25,607 nucleotides of DNA from CAUTVF01 sp963541805 (GTDB lineage: Bacteria; Pseudomonadota; Alphaproteobacteria; Rs-D84; CASDRH01), in contig CAUTVF010000005.1 in NCBI GenBank assembly GCA_963541805.1, forward strand, positions 1-25,607, given 5' to 3'. The notes beneath the pieces are model-generated. The model saw nothing but the letters and a program-made list of their open reading frames with translations. It did no database searches and had not been told where the DNA came from. Shown in pieces: positions 1 through 7,005 of this stretch; positions within the stretch are counted from its first letter, which is position 1, and each line of letters opens with the position of its first letter. The position numbers and the translations under genes are program-made.

Positions 1-1224
1 GAACTGTTGACAAAAGCTGGATTTGTTAATCAATTAATGGCTGGGGTTTATTCTTATCTTCCATTAGGATTAAAAGTTTTGCGTAAAATTGAAAATGTTG
101 TACGTGAAGAAATGGATGTAATTGGAGCAAATGAAATTTTAATGCCAGCTCTTGCTCCACGTGAAGTCTGGGACGCAACGGGTCGTTATGACGAAGTTGA
201 TGTGTTATTCAAACTGAAAGGTGCCGGAGAACGCGATTTAGTTTTAAATCCAACCCATGAAGAAATTGTAACACCTCTCGCAAAAACAGTAATCAAATCG
301 TATAAAGATCTTCCAATTGCAGTATATCAAATACAAAATAAGTTTAGAAATGAAGCAAGGGCAAAGTCTGGGATTATGCGCGGACGCGAGTTTTCAATGA
401 AAGATATGTATTCTTTTCATGCAACTGAATCGGATCTTAATGAATTTTATGAAGTTACGACAAATGCCTATGAAAAAATATATAAACGATTAGGATTGGG
501 TGATATTACGTATAAGACATTCGCATCTGGTGGAGCGTTTTCAAAGTATTCTCATGAATTCCAAACGATTACAGAGTTTGGAGAAGATACGGTCTATATA
601 ATACCAGGAACTAAAACAGCAATAAACAAAGAAATAATAAATGATGTTGAGGCTTTAAAAGATATTATTCCAAATTACAGGCCTGGGGATGAAAATATCT
701 TAGAACAAAAAAAAGCTGTTGAAGTTGGAAATATTTTCAAATTGGGAACACGTTTTTCATCTGCGTTTAATTTAACTTATCTTGATGAAAATGGAGATAT
801 AAAAAATCCATTTATGGGATGTTATGGAATTGGTCCATCAAGGTTAATGGGAACAATTGCTGAAATTCTATCAGATAAGTCTGGATTAAATTGGGGAGTG
901 GAGATATCTCCATATGATTTACATTTAATATCTTTGTGTCATGAAAAAGAAGATGTCATGAAAGCAAACGAAATTTATGAAAAAATCTTGAGTTACGGAA
1001 TAGATGTGCTCTATGATGATAGGGTTTGCAGTCCAGGAACAAAATTAAATGATGCTGATTTAATTGGTATTTATAATCAAGTAATCATAAGTCCTAGAAC
1101 ATTGAAAGAAAATAAAATAGAATTCAGAACCCGTATTAATCACGATTCAAAAATAATTGATGTAGAAAATATTAAAAATCATTTAACATTAGAGTATAAT
1201 TTATTTTCTACGCCGAAAGGGTAG
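1..1224 (+). CDS. proS: Prolyl-tRNA synthetase, 3' part (5' end outside window)
   Basis: Class II aminoacyl-tRNA synthetase that charges tRNA-Pro in the cytoplasm. The reading frame is open from base 1 (the first codons read E-L-L-T-K-A-G-F), so the first ATG-like codon is not the true start and the N terminus lies outside the window. Visible family features are the motif 1 area (AGVYSYLPLGLKVL), motif 2 (FRNEARAKSGIMRGREFSMKD split around the class II arginine), motif 3 (GCYGIGPSRLM) and a C-terminal anticodon-binding domain (ISPYDLHLISL onward). No large editing insertion sits between motifs 2 and 3, which fits the short alphaproteobacterial/mitochondrial-like ProS of about 430 residues. 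It is separated from pnp by about 150 bp with no obvious strong terminator. Confidence 0.96.
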   Translation, partial: ELLTKAGFVNQLMAGVYSYLPLGLKVLRKIENVVREEMDVIGANEILMPALAPREVWDATGRYDEVDVLFKLKGAGERDLVLNPTHEEIVTPLAKTVIKSYKDLPIAVYQIQNKFRNEARAKSGIMRGREFSMKDMYSFHATESDLNEFYEVTTNAYEKIYKRLGLGDITYKTFASGGAFSKYSHEFQTITEFGEDTVYIIPGTKTAINKEIINDVEALKDIIPNYRPGDENILEQKKAVEVGNIFKLGTRFSSAFNLTYLDENGDIKNPFMGCYGIGPSRLMGTIAEILSDKSGLNWGVEISPYDLHLISLCHEKEDVMKANEIYEKILSYGIDVLYDDRVCSPGTKLNDADLIGIYNQVIISPRTLKENKIEFRTRINHDSKIIDVENIKNHLTLEYNLFSTPKG

Positions 1225-1372
1225 GTTTTACTCTTTGTGCTGTGCTTGAGATATATTCATAATTGCAGGAAATAGTTTACTTATTCTCATACATCTATTG
1301 TTTATGACAATAAATAAGCTATTACGTAATTGTGTATATAAAAGATTAACAAATAAAAAATAGGAAAAAAAG

Positions 1373-3547
1373 ATGTCTATATTAAATGTTTTTGGAAAAG
1401 AAAAAAATGATATGTTTGATATAACGCGCAGATCATTTAAATATGGGGAGCATACTGTCATGCTGGAACATGGAAGGCTTGCAAGACAGGCAAATGGCGC
1501 CGTACTTGCAACAATGGGGAATACTGTTGTACTTGCAACTGTTGTAACAGCAAAAACTGATGTTGAACAAGATTTTTTTCCTTTATCTGTACATTATAGT
1601 GAAAAGTTTTCTGCTGCTGGTAAAATTCCGGGTGGATTTGTAAAAAGAGAGGCAAAACCCTCAACAAGGGAAACATTAATTTCACGTCTAATTGATCGTG
1701 GTATCCGTCCATTGTTTCCAAGCGATTATAAAAATGAAGTTCAGATAATTGTTACTACATACAGTTATGATGAGAATTGCCCTCCTGACATTTTGGCAAT
1801 TATTGCAACATCTGCCGCTTTATCAGTATCTGGAATTCCATTCAACGGACCAGTTGCATCTGCGCGTGTAGGATTTATCAATGGACAATATTCACTTGCT
1901 CTACCCTCTACAACAAATTTAGATTTGGTTGTGAGCGGTACACAAGAAGGTGTCTTAATGGTTGAATCGGAAGCAAAACAATTAACTGAAAGTGAAATGC
2001 TTGGTGCTGTTAAATTTGGTTGGGAATCATTTCAAAATATAATCAAGGAAATTAAAACATTTGCAGAGGATGTAAATAATAAGAAACATATTGCTCAATT
2101 TGCTGATGACACCGAAGAAATTAAAAATAAAAAAGTAATCAGAGAGTCAAATTATAAAACATTAAAATCATTTATTGAATCAGAATTATTAAATGATTAC
2201 AACAGCGCTTTCAATATAAAAGACAAGTTAGCTCGACAAAATGCTGTCGAAAAAATTCGAGAAAAAATAAATGAAATCATTAATGAAAAATTCAATGAAG
2301 ATGAAGAACAGTTGAAATCTATTTTATCTTTAAAAAATGAAGTAGAACATCAAATTGAATCTGAAATAGTCCGTGGCCGTATTTTGGATGGTAAAAAAAG
2401 AATTGATGGAAGAAAAGTGGATGAAATACGCCCAATTACATGCGAAGTTGGTGTATTACCTCGTACACATGGGTCTGCTTTGTTTACAAGAGGAGAAACA
2501 CAGGCGCTTGTAACAGTTACCCTTGGAAATACTGATGAAGGACAATCATATGATGATATAACAGGAGCTGGGGATGAAAAATTTATGTTGCATTATAATT
2601 TTCCTCCATTTTCTGTTGGAGAAATCGGAAGAATTGGGAGTCCAGGACGCCGGGAAATTGGCCATGGAAAGCTCGCGTGGCGTGCAAATCATCCATGTTT
2701 GCCATCTGAAGAAGAATTCCCTTACGTAATTCGTGTAATAAGTGATATAACAGAATCAAACGGATCATCATCAATGGCAACCACTTGTGGGGCATCCCTT
2801 GCAATGATGGATGCTGGGGTACCTGTTACTTCTCCTGTCGCTGGTATTGCAATGGGCTTAATTAAAGAAGGTGATAATTACAAAATATTATCCGACATAA
2901 TGGGTGATGAGGATCATTTAGGAGATATGGATTTTAAAGTTGCTGGTACAAAAGATGGTATAACATCTCTTCAAATGGATTTAAAAATTACAAGCATTAC
3001 TTTTGATACAATGGAAAAGGCACTTGATCAAGCAAAAGCAGGCAGGATTCACATTTTAAAAAAGATGGCTTCTGCAATAAAAGCCCCTCGTAAAGAATTA
3101 TCTCCATATGCTCCACAAATTGATACATCTATGAAAATTAAGACTGATCAAATAAAAGTCTTAATAGGATCCGGTGGAACAACTATTCGCGATTTAACAA
3201 TGAGAACAAACACAAAAATTGATATAAAACAAACAGGAGAATTGACTATTTGTGGAACGCTTGCAGATATCGAAGAAGCAAAATATGAAATCAATCAACT
3301 GTTTGCTGATCCAGAAGTTGGTCAAGTTTATCATGGCGAGATTGTTGGAATAAAAGATTTTGGTGTTTTTGTTAATTTAAATACAAACTTTGACGGAATG
3401 TTACATATATCAGAAATAAGTAAGGTAAAAGGTGAAAAAATATCCCACCCAGGCGATATATTTAAAATGGGAGATATGATTGTTGTTGAAATCACAAATA
3501 TTGATAAAAAGGGAAAAATCCAATTGTCCTGGAAACCAGAAAAATAA
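1373..3547 (+). CDS. pnp: Polyribonucleotide nucleotidyltransferase (PNPase)
   Basis: Phosphorolytic 3'-5' exoribonuclease of mRNA decay, cytoplasmic, usually a trimer and a degradosome partner. Domain order is visible: N-terminal RNase PH domain (GRLARQANGAVLATMGNTVV), alpha-helical linker rich in E/K (about residues 240-330), second RNase PH domain (GRKVDEIRPITCEVG, FNFPPFSVGE-type region, DGITSLQMDLK), KH domain (IGSGGTTIRDL) and S1 domain (GEIVGIKDFGVFVNL). Length 724 is close to the family norm. The ATG at 1373 has an AGGA ribosome-binding site about 8 nt upstream. Most family members begin at MFDI, which here is the in-frame ATG at 1412, so a 13-residue shorter protein is possible. The gene is followed directly by a rho-independent terminator. 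Confidence 0.97.
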   Translation: MSILNVFGKEKNDMFDITRRSFKYGEHTVMLEHGRLARQANGAVLATMGNTVVLATVVTAKTDVEQDFFPLSVHYSEKFSAAGKIPGGFVKREAKPSTRETLISRLIDRGIRPLFPSDYKNEVQIIVTTYSYDENCPPDILAIIATSAALSVSGIPFNGPVASARVGFINGQYSLALPSTTNLDLVVSGTQEGVLMVESEAKQLTESEMLGAVKFGWESFQNIIKEIKTFAEDVNNKKHIAQFADDTEEIKNKKVIRESNYKTLKSFIESELLNDYNSAFNIKDKLARQNAVEKIREKINEIINEKFNEDEEQLKSILSLKNEVEHQIESEIVRGRILDGKKRIDGRKVDEIRPITCEVGVLPRTHGSALFTRGETQALVTVTLGNTDEGQSYDDITGAGDEKFMLHYNFPPFSVGEIGRIGSPGRREIGHGKLAWRANHPCLPSEEEFPYVIRVISDITESNGSSSMATTCGASLAMMDAGVPVTSPVAGIAMGLIKEGDNYKILSDIMGDEDHLGDMDFKVAGTKDGITSLQMDLKITSITFDTMEKALDQAKAGRIHILKKMASAIKAPRKELSPYAPQIDTSMKIKTDQIKVLIGSGGTTIRDLTMRTNTKIDIKQTGELTICGTLADIEEAKYEINQLFADPEVGQVYHGEIVGIKDFGVFVNLNTNFDGMLHISEISKVKGEKISHPGDIFKMGDMIVVEITNIDKKGKIQLSWKPEK

Positions 3548-3571
3548 CTTATTATTTTTTATCATAATAAT

Positions 3572-3600
3572 AAAAACTCCTGATAATCAGGAGTTTTTTT
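3572..3600 (+). terminator. Rho-independent terminator of pnp
   Basis: A 12-bp perfect stem (AAAAACTCCTGA / TCAGGAGTTTTT) with a 3-nt loop ends in a T run of seven, 24 bp after the pnp stop. It closes the housekeeping transcript just before the left border of the island. Confidence 0.93.
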
Positions 3601-3683
3601 AGTCATAACAATTTTTACTCATTATTCATAAATATAATTTTTGAACTTAACTTTTTTCAATCTTTCTGATCATCAAATATCCG

Positions 3684-3745
3684 GCTTGGGGAGGGGTAGG
3701 ATGTGGGCGTAATCATTTATACCGTTCCCCGGTATCGTGAGGACA
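3684..3745 (+). repeat. 62-bp direct repeat, left copy (attL-like)
   Basis: Identical to 17874-17935. It begins GCTTGGGGAGGGG, contains the hexamer TAGGAT at 3697-3702, and has a 5-bp hairpin (TACCG / CGGTA around TTCCC) near 3719-3733. Upstream bases (CAAATA at the expected -35 position, 3674-3679) differ from the right copy, so this copy has only the -10-like half of the promoter. Downstream it leads into the Shine-Dalgarno region of the first island gene at 3785. Confidence 0.9.
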
Positions 3746-3784
3746 AAGACAAAGACAAAAAACAAAAAAGAAAGGAGAGTAATT

Positions 3785-4297
3785 ATGAGTTATGTTAACA
3801 CACAAGCTTTAACAGATATACCGGTAGTTGGACCAGAATTCGAATCCAATTTATACATCGATTTCCTAGAGAGGGCTGTAATTGCGTTTTGCCTGCTTTG
3901 GACCGTTACTTGTATGTTTTATTTAAACCTGAAATTCCCAGGTGGTTTTAATAGTTTATTTAAATTCTTTTTACAACTGCCAAGGCGAATCAAATTAAAG
4001 TTAAAAAAGACTTTTAAATTACACATGCCAAAACATCTGCATAAAAACGATGTACGAAAACAGGATTTAAATACCGTATTGAAACAAAACTTTGACCGAG
4101 CTTTAACAGATGAGTTGACACAATTAATCAAAGCAACCGTTAGGCAAGTGTTAGATTTCCATTTGGACCGCGTCAAAGAAGAGTTGCAGAATGTGATTAA
4201 AGAAGCAAAAAACCCACCCGCATATAATGGATATTCTTTAAAAGATTTATTGCATGCTTGGAAAACAAATGCCGAAGAATTTAAAACGTTAGACTAA
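3785..4297 (+). CDS. Hypothetical membrane-anchored phage-type protein
   Basis: 170 residues from the ATG at 3785, which has a good GGAGAG ribosome-binding site 5-10 nt upstream. The longer GTG start at 3737 lies inside the 62-bp repeat and is not favoured. One hydrophobic segment (about residues 28-48, from AVIAFCLL) is followed by a strongly basic stretch (PRRIKLKLKKTFKL) and then a helical, charged C-terminal half, which suggests a single-pass membrane protein with a coiled-coil-prone cytoplasmic part. I do not recognise the family. It is the first gene after the left repeat. The reading frame continues open past its TAA stop for 30 codons into the next gene, so it may be the front half of a broken larger gene. 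Confidence 0.6.
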   Translation: MSYVNTQALTDIPVVGPEFESNLYIDFLERAVIAFCLLWTVTCMFYLNLKFPGGFNSLFKFFLQLPRRIKLKLKKTFKLHMPKHLHKNDVRKQDLNTVLKQNFDRALTDELTQLIKATVRQVLDFHLDRVKEELQNVIKEAKNPPAYNGYSLKDLLHAWKTNAEEFKTLD

Positions 4298-4387
4298 TAT
4301 GTACACGATTCACTTTATTCTTTTGAAAATGAACTGAAAGACAAGACAGCTTACTTATACGATCGCATTCACAATATTCAAAAACAG

Positions 4388-4777
4388 ATGTTCGATTGTC
4401 ACGCTGAAATTAACAGATACGGCGTAACCGTAAAGGATTGTTTTAAAACTGCAATAATCGTTGATAAAGTGATGCCGAATCCCGGGCCAAAATCGAAATA
4501 TAATTTAATTGCCGCGTTAGAGGCGGGGGGTTTTTTTGATTTGCCAAAAATTATCGTTACAAAAGAAGACGTAAAAATTTACGAAATGGTTTGCTTTTCT
4601 TGGGTAAACGCATTTGACAAAGACGATTTGTATTTGTTTGGTTTGCTTTGGAAATACTATGGGCGCCGTCCTCTTAAAATTTTGCAAAGGCTTTATTCGT
4701 GCAGCAGACAAACAATTTACGATCGGCGTGATAGGGCCGTAAACATCATAGAAAACTATGAAAGATTACGAACTTGA
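4388..4777 (+). CDS. DUF6362-like phage helix-turn-helix protein (tentative)
   Basis: 129 residues from ATG 4388. The C-terminal half (VNAFDKDDLYLFGLLWKYYG, then RRPLKIL, then SRQTIYDRRDRAVNII) has the layout of DUF6362-type phage proteins: a helix with conserved W, an 'RPWK-I' turn, and a predicted HTH recognition helix with S-R-x-T. Such proteins occur near phage packaging or replication genes, and a DNA-binding or small-terminase-like role is only inference. There is no ribosome-binding site in front of ATG 4388. The frame is open upstream to 4298, in the same frame as the preceding gene. A G6-T7 homopolymer junction (4525-4537) inside the gene is prone to slippage or sequencing error. Confidence 0.5.
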   Translation: MFDCHAEINRYGVTVKDCFKTAIIVDKVMPNPGPKSKYNLIAALEAGGFFDLPKIIVTKEDVKIYEMVCFSWVNAFDKDDLYLFGLLWKYYGRRPLKILQRLYSCSRQTIYDRRDRAVNIIENYERLRT

Positions 4778-4872
4778 ATGTAAAAAATAAACCTTTTAAT
4801 TTTATTTTTTATTTTATAAACTGGAAATCTGTTTTAAAAACAAGGTTTAAAAAATAAAAAAAGGATTTGGTT

Positions 4873-5130
4873 ATGGTTAATAATTTTGATGATAACTCTT
4901 ACATATACGATTGCACAGATGCAGATAAACGAACAATTATTGAAAATGTTGAAAGTACGCTTAACCGTACCCGATCCGAAATTAATCGCGTAATGGCACG
5001 CCGCCAGGGGGAATTATTTACATCAAACGTTGCGCTGACAAGTTATGAAAAGAATCGATTAAAGGTACTTAAAAATATCGAAAGGACCATGTACGAATAC
5101 TTGCAAAAAGTAAGCGGACTGGAACGGTAG
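4873..5130 (+). CDS. Small hypothetical phage protein
   Basis: 85 residues from ATG 4873, with AAGGA about 7 nt upstream; an in-frame TTG at 4867 is a weaker start. The sequence is helical and charged (ENVESTLNRTRSEINRVMAR ... RLKVLKNIERTMYEYLQKV), with no membrane segment and no recognised motif. It follows the DUF6362-like gene by about 95 bp and is the last plus-strand phage-type gene before the cargo region. Function unknown; the codon use and Shine-Dalgarno argue it is real. Confidence 0.5.
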   Translation: MVNNFDDNSYIYDCTDADKRTIIENVESTLNRTRSEINRVMARRQGELFTSNVALTSYEKNRLKVLKNIERTMYEYLQKVSGLER

Positions 5131-5140
5131 TAAAGAACAT

Positions 5141-5557
5141 TTAACCTTTCAACATTTTCTCGGCGGCAGCGGCCAAAAAGGCAGATCTGTTTTTTGTAAC
5201 TCGATCAATCTTTGCAATTATTGATGGATCAAAAGATATTAAATAATTTTTCTTTTTTGGTAGGTTCAACAGATCAACATAAGTCACAACAAAATCTGCT
5301 TTTTTCCATTCATCCCAATCCTTCCAGTCTTTCTTTATTTCTTCTAAGGTTCGAGGGGTTGGTAATTTTTTCCCCATCTCTTTGTATTCTTCTGCCCAAA
5401 TTTCAATAATTTCATGAGCCATCCGTACAGCATCATCAAAGTTGCGACCAACGGTTACACAGTTTGGGAAATCAGGTATTGCAACACTTAATAAAGTATC
5501 TGGGGTTTCCTTTGTCATATCTATTAATGCAATGTAACGGTTATTTTTATTTTGCAT
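5141..5557 (-). CDS. hicB: HicB-family antitoxin with C-terminal ribbon-helix-helix
   Basis: 138 residues. The N-terminal HicB fold is seen in YIALIDMTKETPDTLLSVAI then PDFPNCVTVGRNFDDAVRMA, the partial RNase-H-like domain of HicB antitoxins. The C terminus (YLISFDPSIIAKIDRVTK then NRSAFLAAAAEKML) is a ribbon-helix-helix DNA-binding domain as in HicB_lk antitoxins. A strong GGAGAG ribosome-binding site precedes the ATG. In hicAB loci the antitoxin binds and blocks the HicA mRNA interferase and represses the operon. Here the upstream hicA is only a remnant, so this is now an orphan antitoxin that might still act as a repressor or neutralise HicA toxins from elsewhere. Confidence 0.82.
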   Translation of the reverse strand: MQNKNNRYIALIDMTKETPDTLLSVAIPDFPNCVTVGRNFDDAVRMAHEIIEIWAEEYKEMGKKLPTPRTLEEIKKDWKDWDEWKKADFVVTYVDLLNLPKKKNYLISFDPSIIAKIDRVTKNRSAFLAAAAEKMLKG

Positions 5558-5595
5558 TTATACTCTCCTTTAATCCTGCCAGGATAAAAATATTT

Positions 5596-5655
5596 TTAAC
5601 TGTACCCTCCGTCTTTTTCAATAATTTTTATCACTTACTTTGCGGTAAATGGCAT
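5596..5655 (-). pseudogene. hicA: hicA toxin remnant with two in-frame stops
   Basis: Reading the minus strand from an ATG at 5655 (AAGGA ribosome-binding site upstream) gives M-P-F-T-A-K-stop-V-I-K-I-I-E-K-D-G-G-Y-S-stop. This matches the canonical HicA N terminus (TAKEVIKIIEKDGWY style), with a stop where Glu is usual (GAA to TAA) and Gly where Trp is usual (TGG to GGG). The conserved G-S-H catalytic segment is gone: after the second stop only about 40 bp remain before hicB. The position directly upstream of hicB in the same orientation is the normal hicA place. The toxin appears inactivated by point mutations plus a deletion. Confidence 0.72.
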
Positions 5656-5741
5656 CTTTAATTAATTCCTTTCTATATAAATAATTATAATGATAAATCT
5701 ACATTTGATAGTAGTGTTTTAGACATCGATGCAATTTAAAA

Positions 5742-6026
5742 ATGGCATTAAAATTAAATAATTGGGATGGATCAAAATTTTTAACCAGCAAGAAGGCGAT
5801 CAAAGAATATTTGAAGATAGTATTTGAGGATAAGCCAGAACAAGGGCTTTTAAATTTAACAATTAAAGATATTGCAAAAGCTCGGGGCGGTGTTACTTTA
5901 TTTGCAAGAGAGGCCGGTGTTAAAAGATCCGAATTAATAGAAGCAACAAAATTAAATGGTCAAATTAATGTTGACGTTATGCAAAAAATACTTAAAACGT
6001 TTGGATTAAAATTAAATGTTAACTAA
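5742..6026 (+). CDS. HigA-like addiction-module antidote protein (HTH)
   Basis: 94 residues. The middle and C terminus (KDIAKARGGVTLFAREAGV, KRSELIEATKLNGQINVDVM, QKILKTFGLKLNV) match the 'probable addiction module antidote' HTH family (COG3636/TIGR02684 type): a helix-turn-helix followed by the K-I-L-K-x-F-G-L-K-L end. The N-terminal part (FLTSKKAIKEYLKIVFEDKP) also fits this family. The cognate RelE/HigB-like toxin normally sits immediately upstream, but none is present; the upstream DNA holds the hicA remnant on the other strand. No clear Shine-Dalgarno precedes ATG 5742, so weak or leaderless translation is possible. Confidence 0.72.
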   Translation: MALKLNNWDGSKFLTSKKAIKEYLKIVFEDKPEQGLLNLTIKDIAKARGGVTLFAREAGVKRSELIEATKLNGQINVDVMQKILKTFGLKLNVN

Positions 6027-6102
6027 AAAAACAAAAGAAGTAATAAAAAAATTAGGTGTAACACGTTTTGATGGTTAACAAAATAATAAATAGTTTTGGG
6101 TA

Positions 6103-6351
6103 ATGATGAGCGAAGAAAAGAAAATTATTATAAAACATTTATCCCCTGCATTGGTTAATTTCGATGCGGATTTATTCGCATCTGCCCTTCAAAGTATTGC
6201 CGAATCTTTGGGTGGGGTTACCGCACTTTCCAAAGCAACCGGATTGACACGTGCGGGATTATATAAAATTATGAAAAGGGAAAGAAATCCCGAATTTGCA
6301 ACAATTCAAAAGATTTTAAAAGCATTCGATTTAAAATTAACCATTTCTTAA
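6103..6351 (+). CDS. Second HigA-like antidote protein (HTH)
   Basis: 82 residues; start ATG 6103 or the adjacent ATG 6106. The sequence (ALQSIAESLGGVTALSKATG, LTRAGLYKIMKRERNPEFAT, IQKILKAFDLKLTI) is a clear member of the same antidote/HTH family as the gene 76 bp upstream, and closer to the family consensus (GLTRAGLYKAL, NPxFxTIxKIL). The toxin partner is missing here too. It runs convergently into a truncated minus-strand ORF, the two stop codons overlapping at 6348-6351. It may be a relic of addiction modules or a stand-alone repressor of the island. Confidence 0.75.
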   Translation: MMSEEKKIIIKHLSPALVNFDADLFASALQSIAESLGGVTALSKATGLTRAGLYKIMKRERNPEFATIQKILKAFDLKLTIS

Positions 6352-6536
6352 AAGTATTCAAAATATTTTTTAAAATATTCTGCAAGTTCTACTGACTCTT
6401 TTGCCCCTTGTTGAATCCTTTTAAGTAAATCAGGGTTTATTTTACAAATATAGCGATAAAGTCGTTTAAATTGATTTGTTAAAATTTTATTTGCATTGAT
6501 TTCTGTTGCATAATTATATCGTATGAAAGATGTAAT
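6348..6536 (-). pseudogene. 5'-truncated coding remnant, about 62 codons
   Basis: The minus strand from 6536 to 6348 reads an uninterrupted protein-like sequence (NYATEINANKILTNQF, KRLYRYICKINPDLLK, RIQQGAKESVELAEYF, ending YFEYF-stop) with natural amino-acid composition. It has no ATG, GTG or TTG near its 5' end, only a rare ATT after an upstream stop. It therefore looks like the C-terminal fragment of a gene whose front was lost where the methyltransferase cassette begins. I do not recognise the family. Confidence 0.4.
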
Positions 6537-6540
6537 TTAA

Positions 6541-6953
6541 GATAGGTCTAAAACTTGAGCAAAGAAAACAGACGAAAAGCAATGGTTTGAGAGCAATGGT
6601 CTTGTGATCTGATAGGGATACTTATAGTTCTTTTAGAATTATAAGATTATATAATAATTTCTGATGATTAAATTTATAATAAAACGAATGAAGACAATCT
6701 ACATAGACTGTGTTAGAATCAGTGTGAAGTTTCTGATAATGTTTTTTTTTAATTACTTCCACTAATTTACTATGAAAACTGTAAGATCTATAGTATTATT
6801 TATGATAAAGGGAAAATAAGTTTAGCGTTGCCTAAGAGGTAGATTTTTAAAGGCAGCTTGGTTTTGGTATAGATTTTTAAAAATAAGATGTGTGTTTGTG
6901 TAAATCTCTTCTAAATGTTGCTTAATGTAATAAAAAGGATTAAGGAAGGAGGT
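6541..6953. other. Non-coding leader region upstream of the methyltransferase, with repeats and a hairpin
   Basis: No convincing gene on either strand. Visible structure: AGCAATGGT twice, 14 bp apart (6578, 6592); an 11-bp stem hairpin with one G-U pair (6621-6631 / 6635-6645, loop TTT); and the 12-bp direct repeat TAGATTTTTAAA twice at 6840 and 6870, exactly 30 bp apart. A perfect AGGAGGT Shine-Dalgarno lies at 6947-6953. The repeat spacing of about three helical turns suggests protein-binding sites controlling the downstream operon; this is inference. Confidence 0.45.
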
Positions 6954-6992
6954 ATTGCGTAATAAAATAGGTTTACTACATCATTGCGCAAT
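6954..6992. promoter_or_regulatory. Paired ATTGCG(T/C)AAT sites, candidate operator
   Basis: ATTGCGTAAT at 6954-6963 and the perfect palindrome ATTGCGCAAT at 6983-6992 are two near-identical 10-mers whose starts are 29 bp apart. They lie between the Shine-Dalgarno and the methyltransferase ATG. Binding of a regulator, or of the methyltransferase itself, would block translation initiation or transcription. Cytosine methyltransferases of type II systems often self-regulate in this way; no controller gene is visible nearby. Confidence 0.4.
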
Positions 6993-7005
6993 TATCAAAA
7001 AATGA
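6955..7005 (+). CDS. Possible leader peptide overlapping the methyltransferase start
   Basis: A TTG codon two bases after a perfect AGGAGGT (6947-6953) opens a 16-codon ORF, MRNKIGLLHHCAIIKK. Its TGA stop (7003-7005) overlaps the methyltransferase ATG (7002-7004) as ATGA. The methyltransferase ATG itself lacks a Shine-Dalgarno, so translational coupling through this leader is plausible. The spacing from Shine-Dalgarno to TTG is very short, which weakens the case. Confidence 0.3.
   Translation: MRNKIGLLHHCAIIKK

Noticed and set aside
3737..3784. GTG start of the first island gene inside the 62-bp repeat
   Set aside because: The ATG at 3785 has a proper Shine-Dalgarno; the extension would be a low-complexity lysine/threonine run.
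4788..4846. AAACCTT / AAGGTTT inverted repeat as a terminator after the DUF6362-like gene
   Set aside because: The arms are about 45 bp apart and weak, and the next gene follows in the same direction.
5212..5661. Two 65-codon plus-strand frames over hicB and its upstream region
   Set aside because: Antisense to hicB/hicA remnant, without ribosome-binding sites; hicAB explains the DNA.
6017..6079. 20-codon ORF MLTKKTKEVIKKLGVTRFDG between the two antidote genes as a missing toxin
   Set aside because: Too short and lacking RelE/HigB features; overlaps the end of the first antidote gene.
6540..6650. CRISPR repeat or tracrRNA-like wording (GTTTGAGAGCAATGG and the hairpin at 6621-6645)
   Set aside because: No array of regularly spaced repeats, no cas gene, and only one short 9-mer duplicated.
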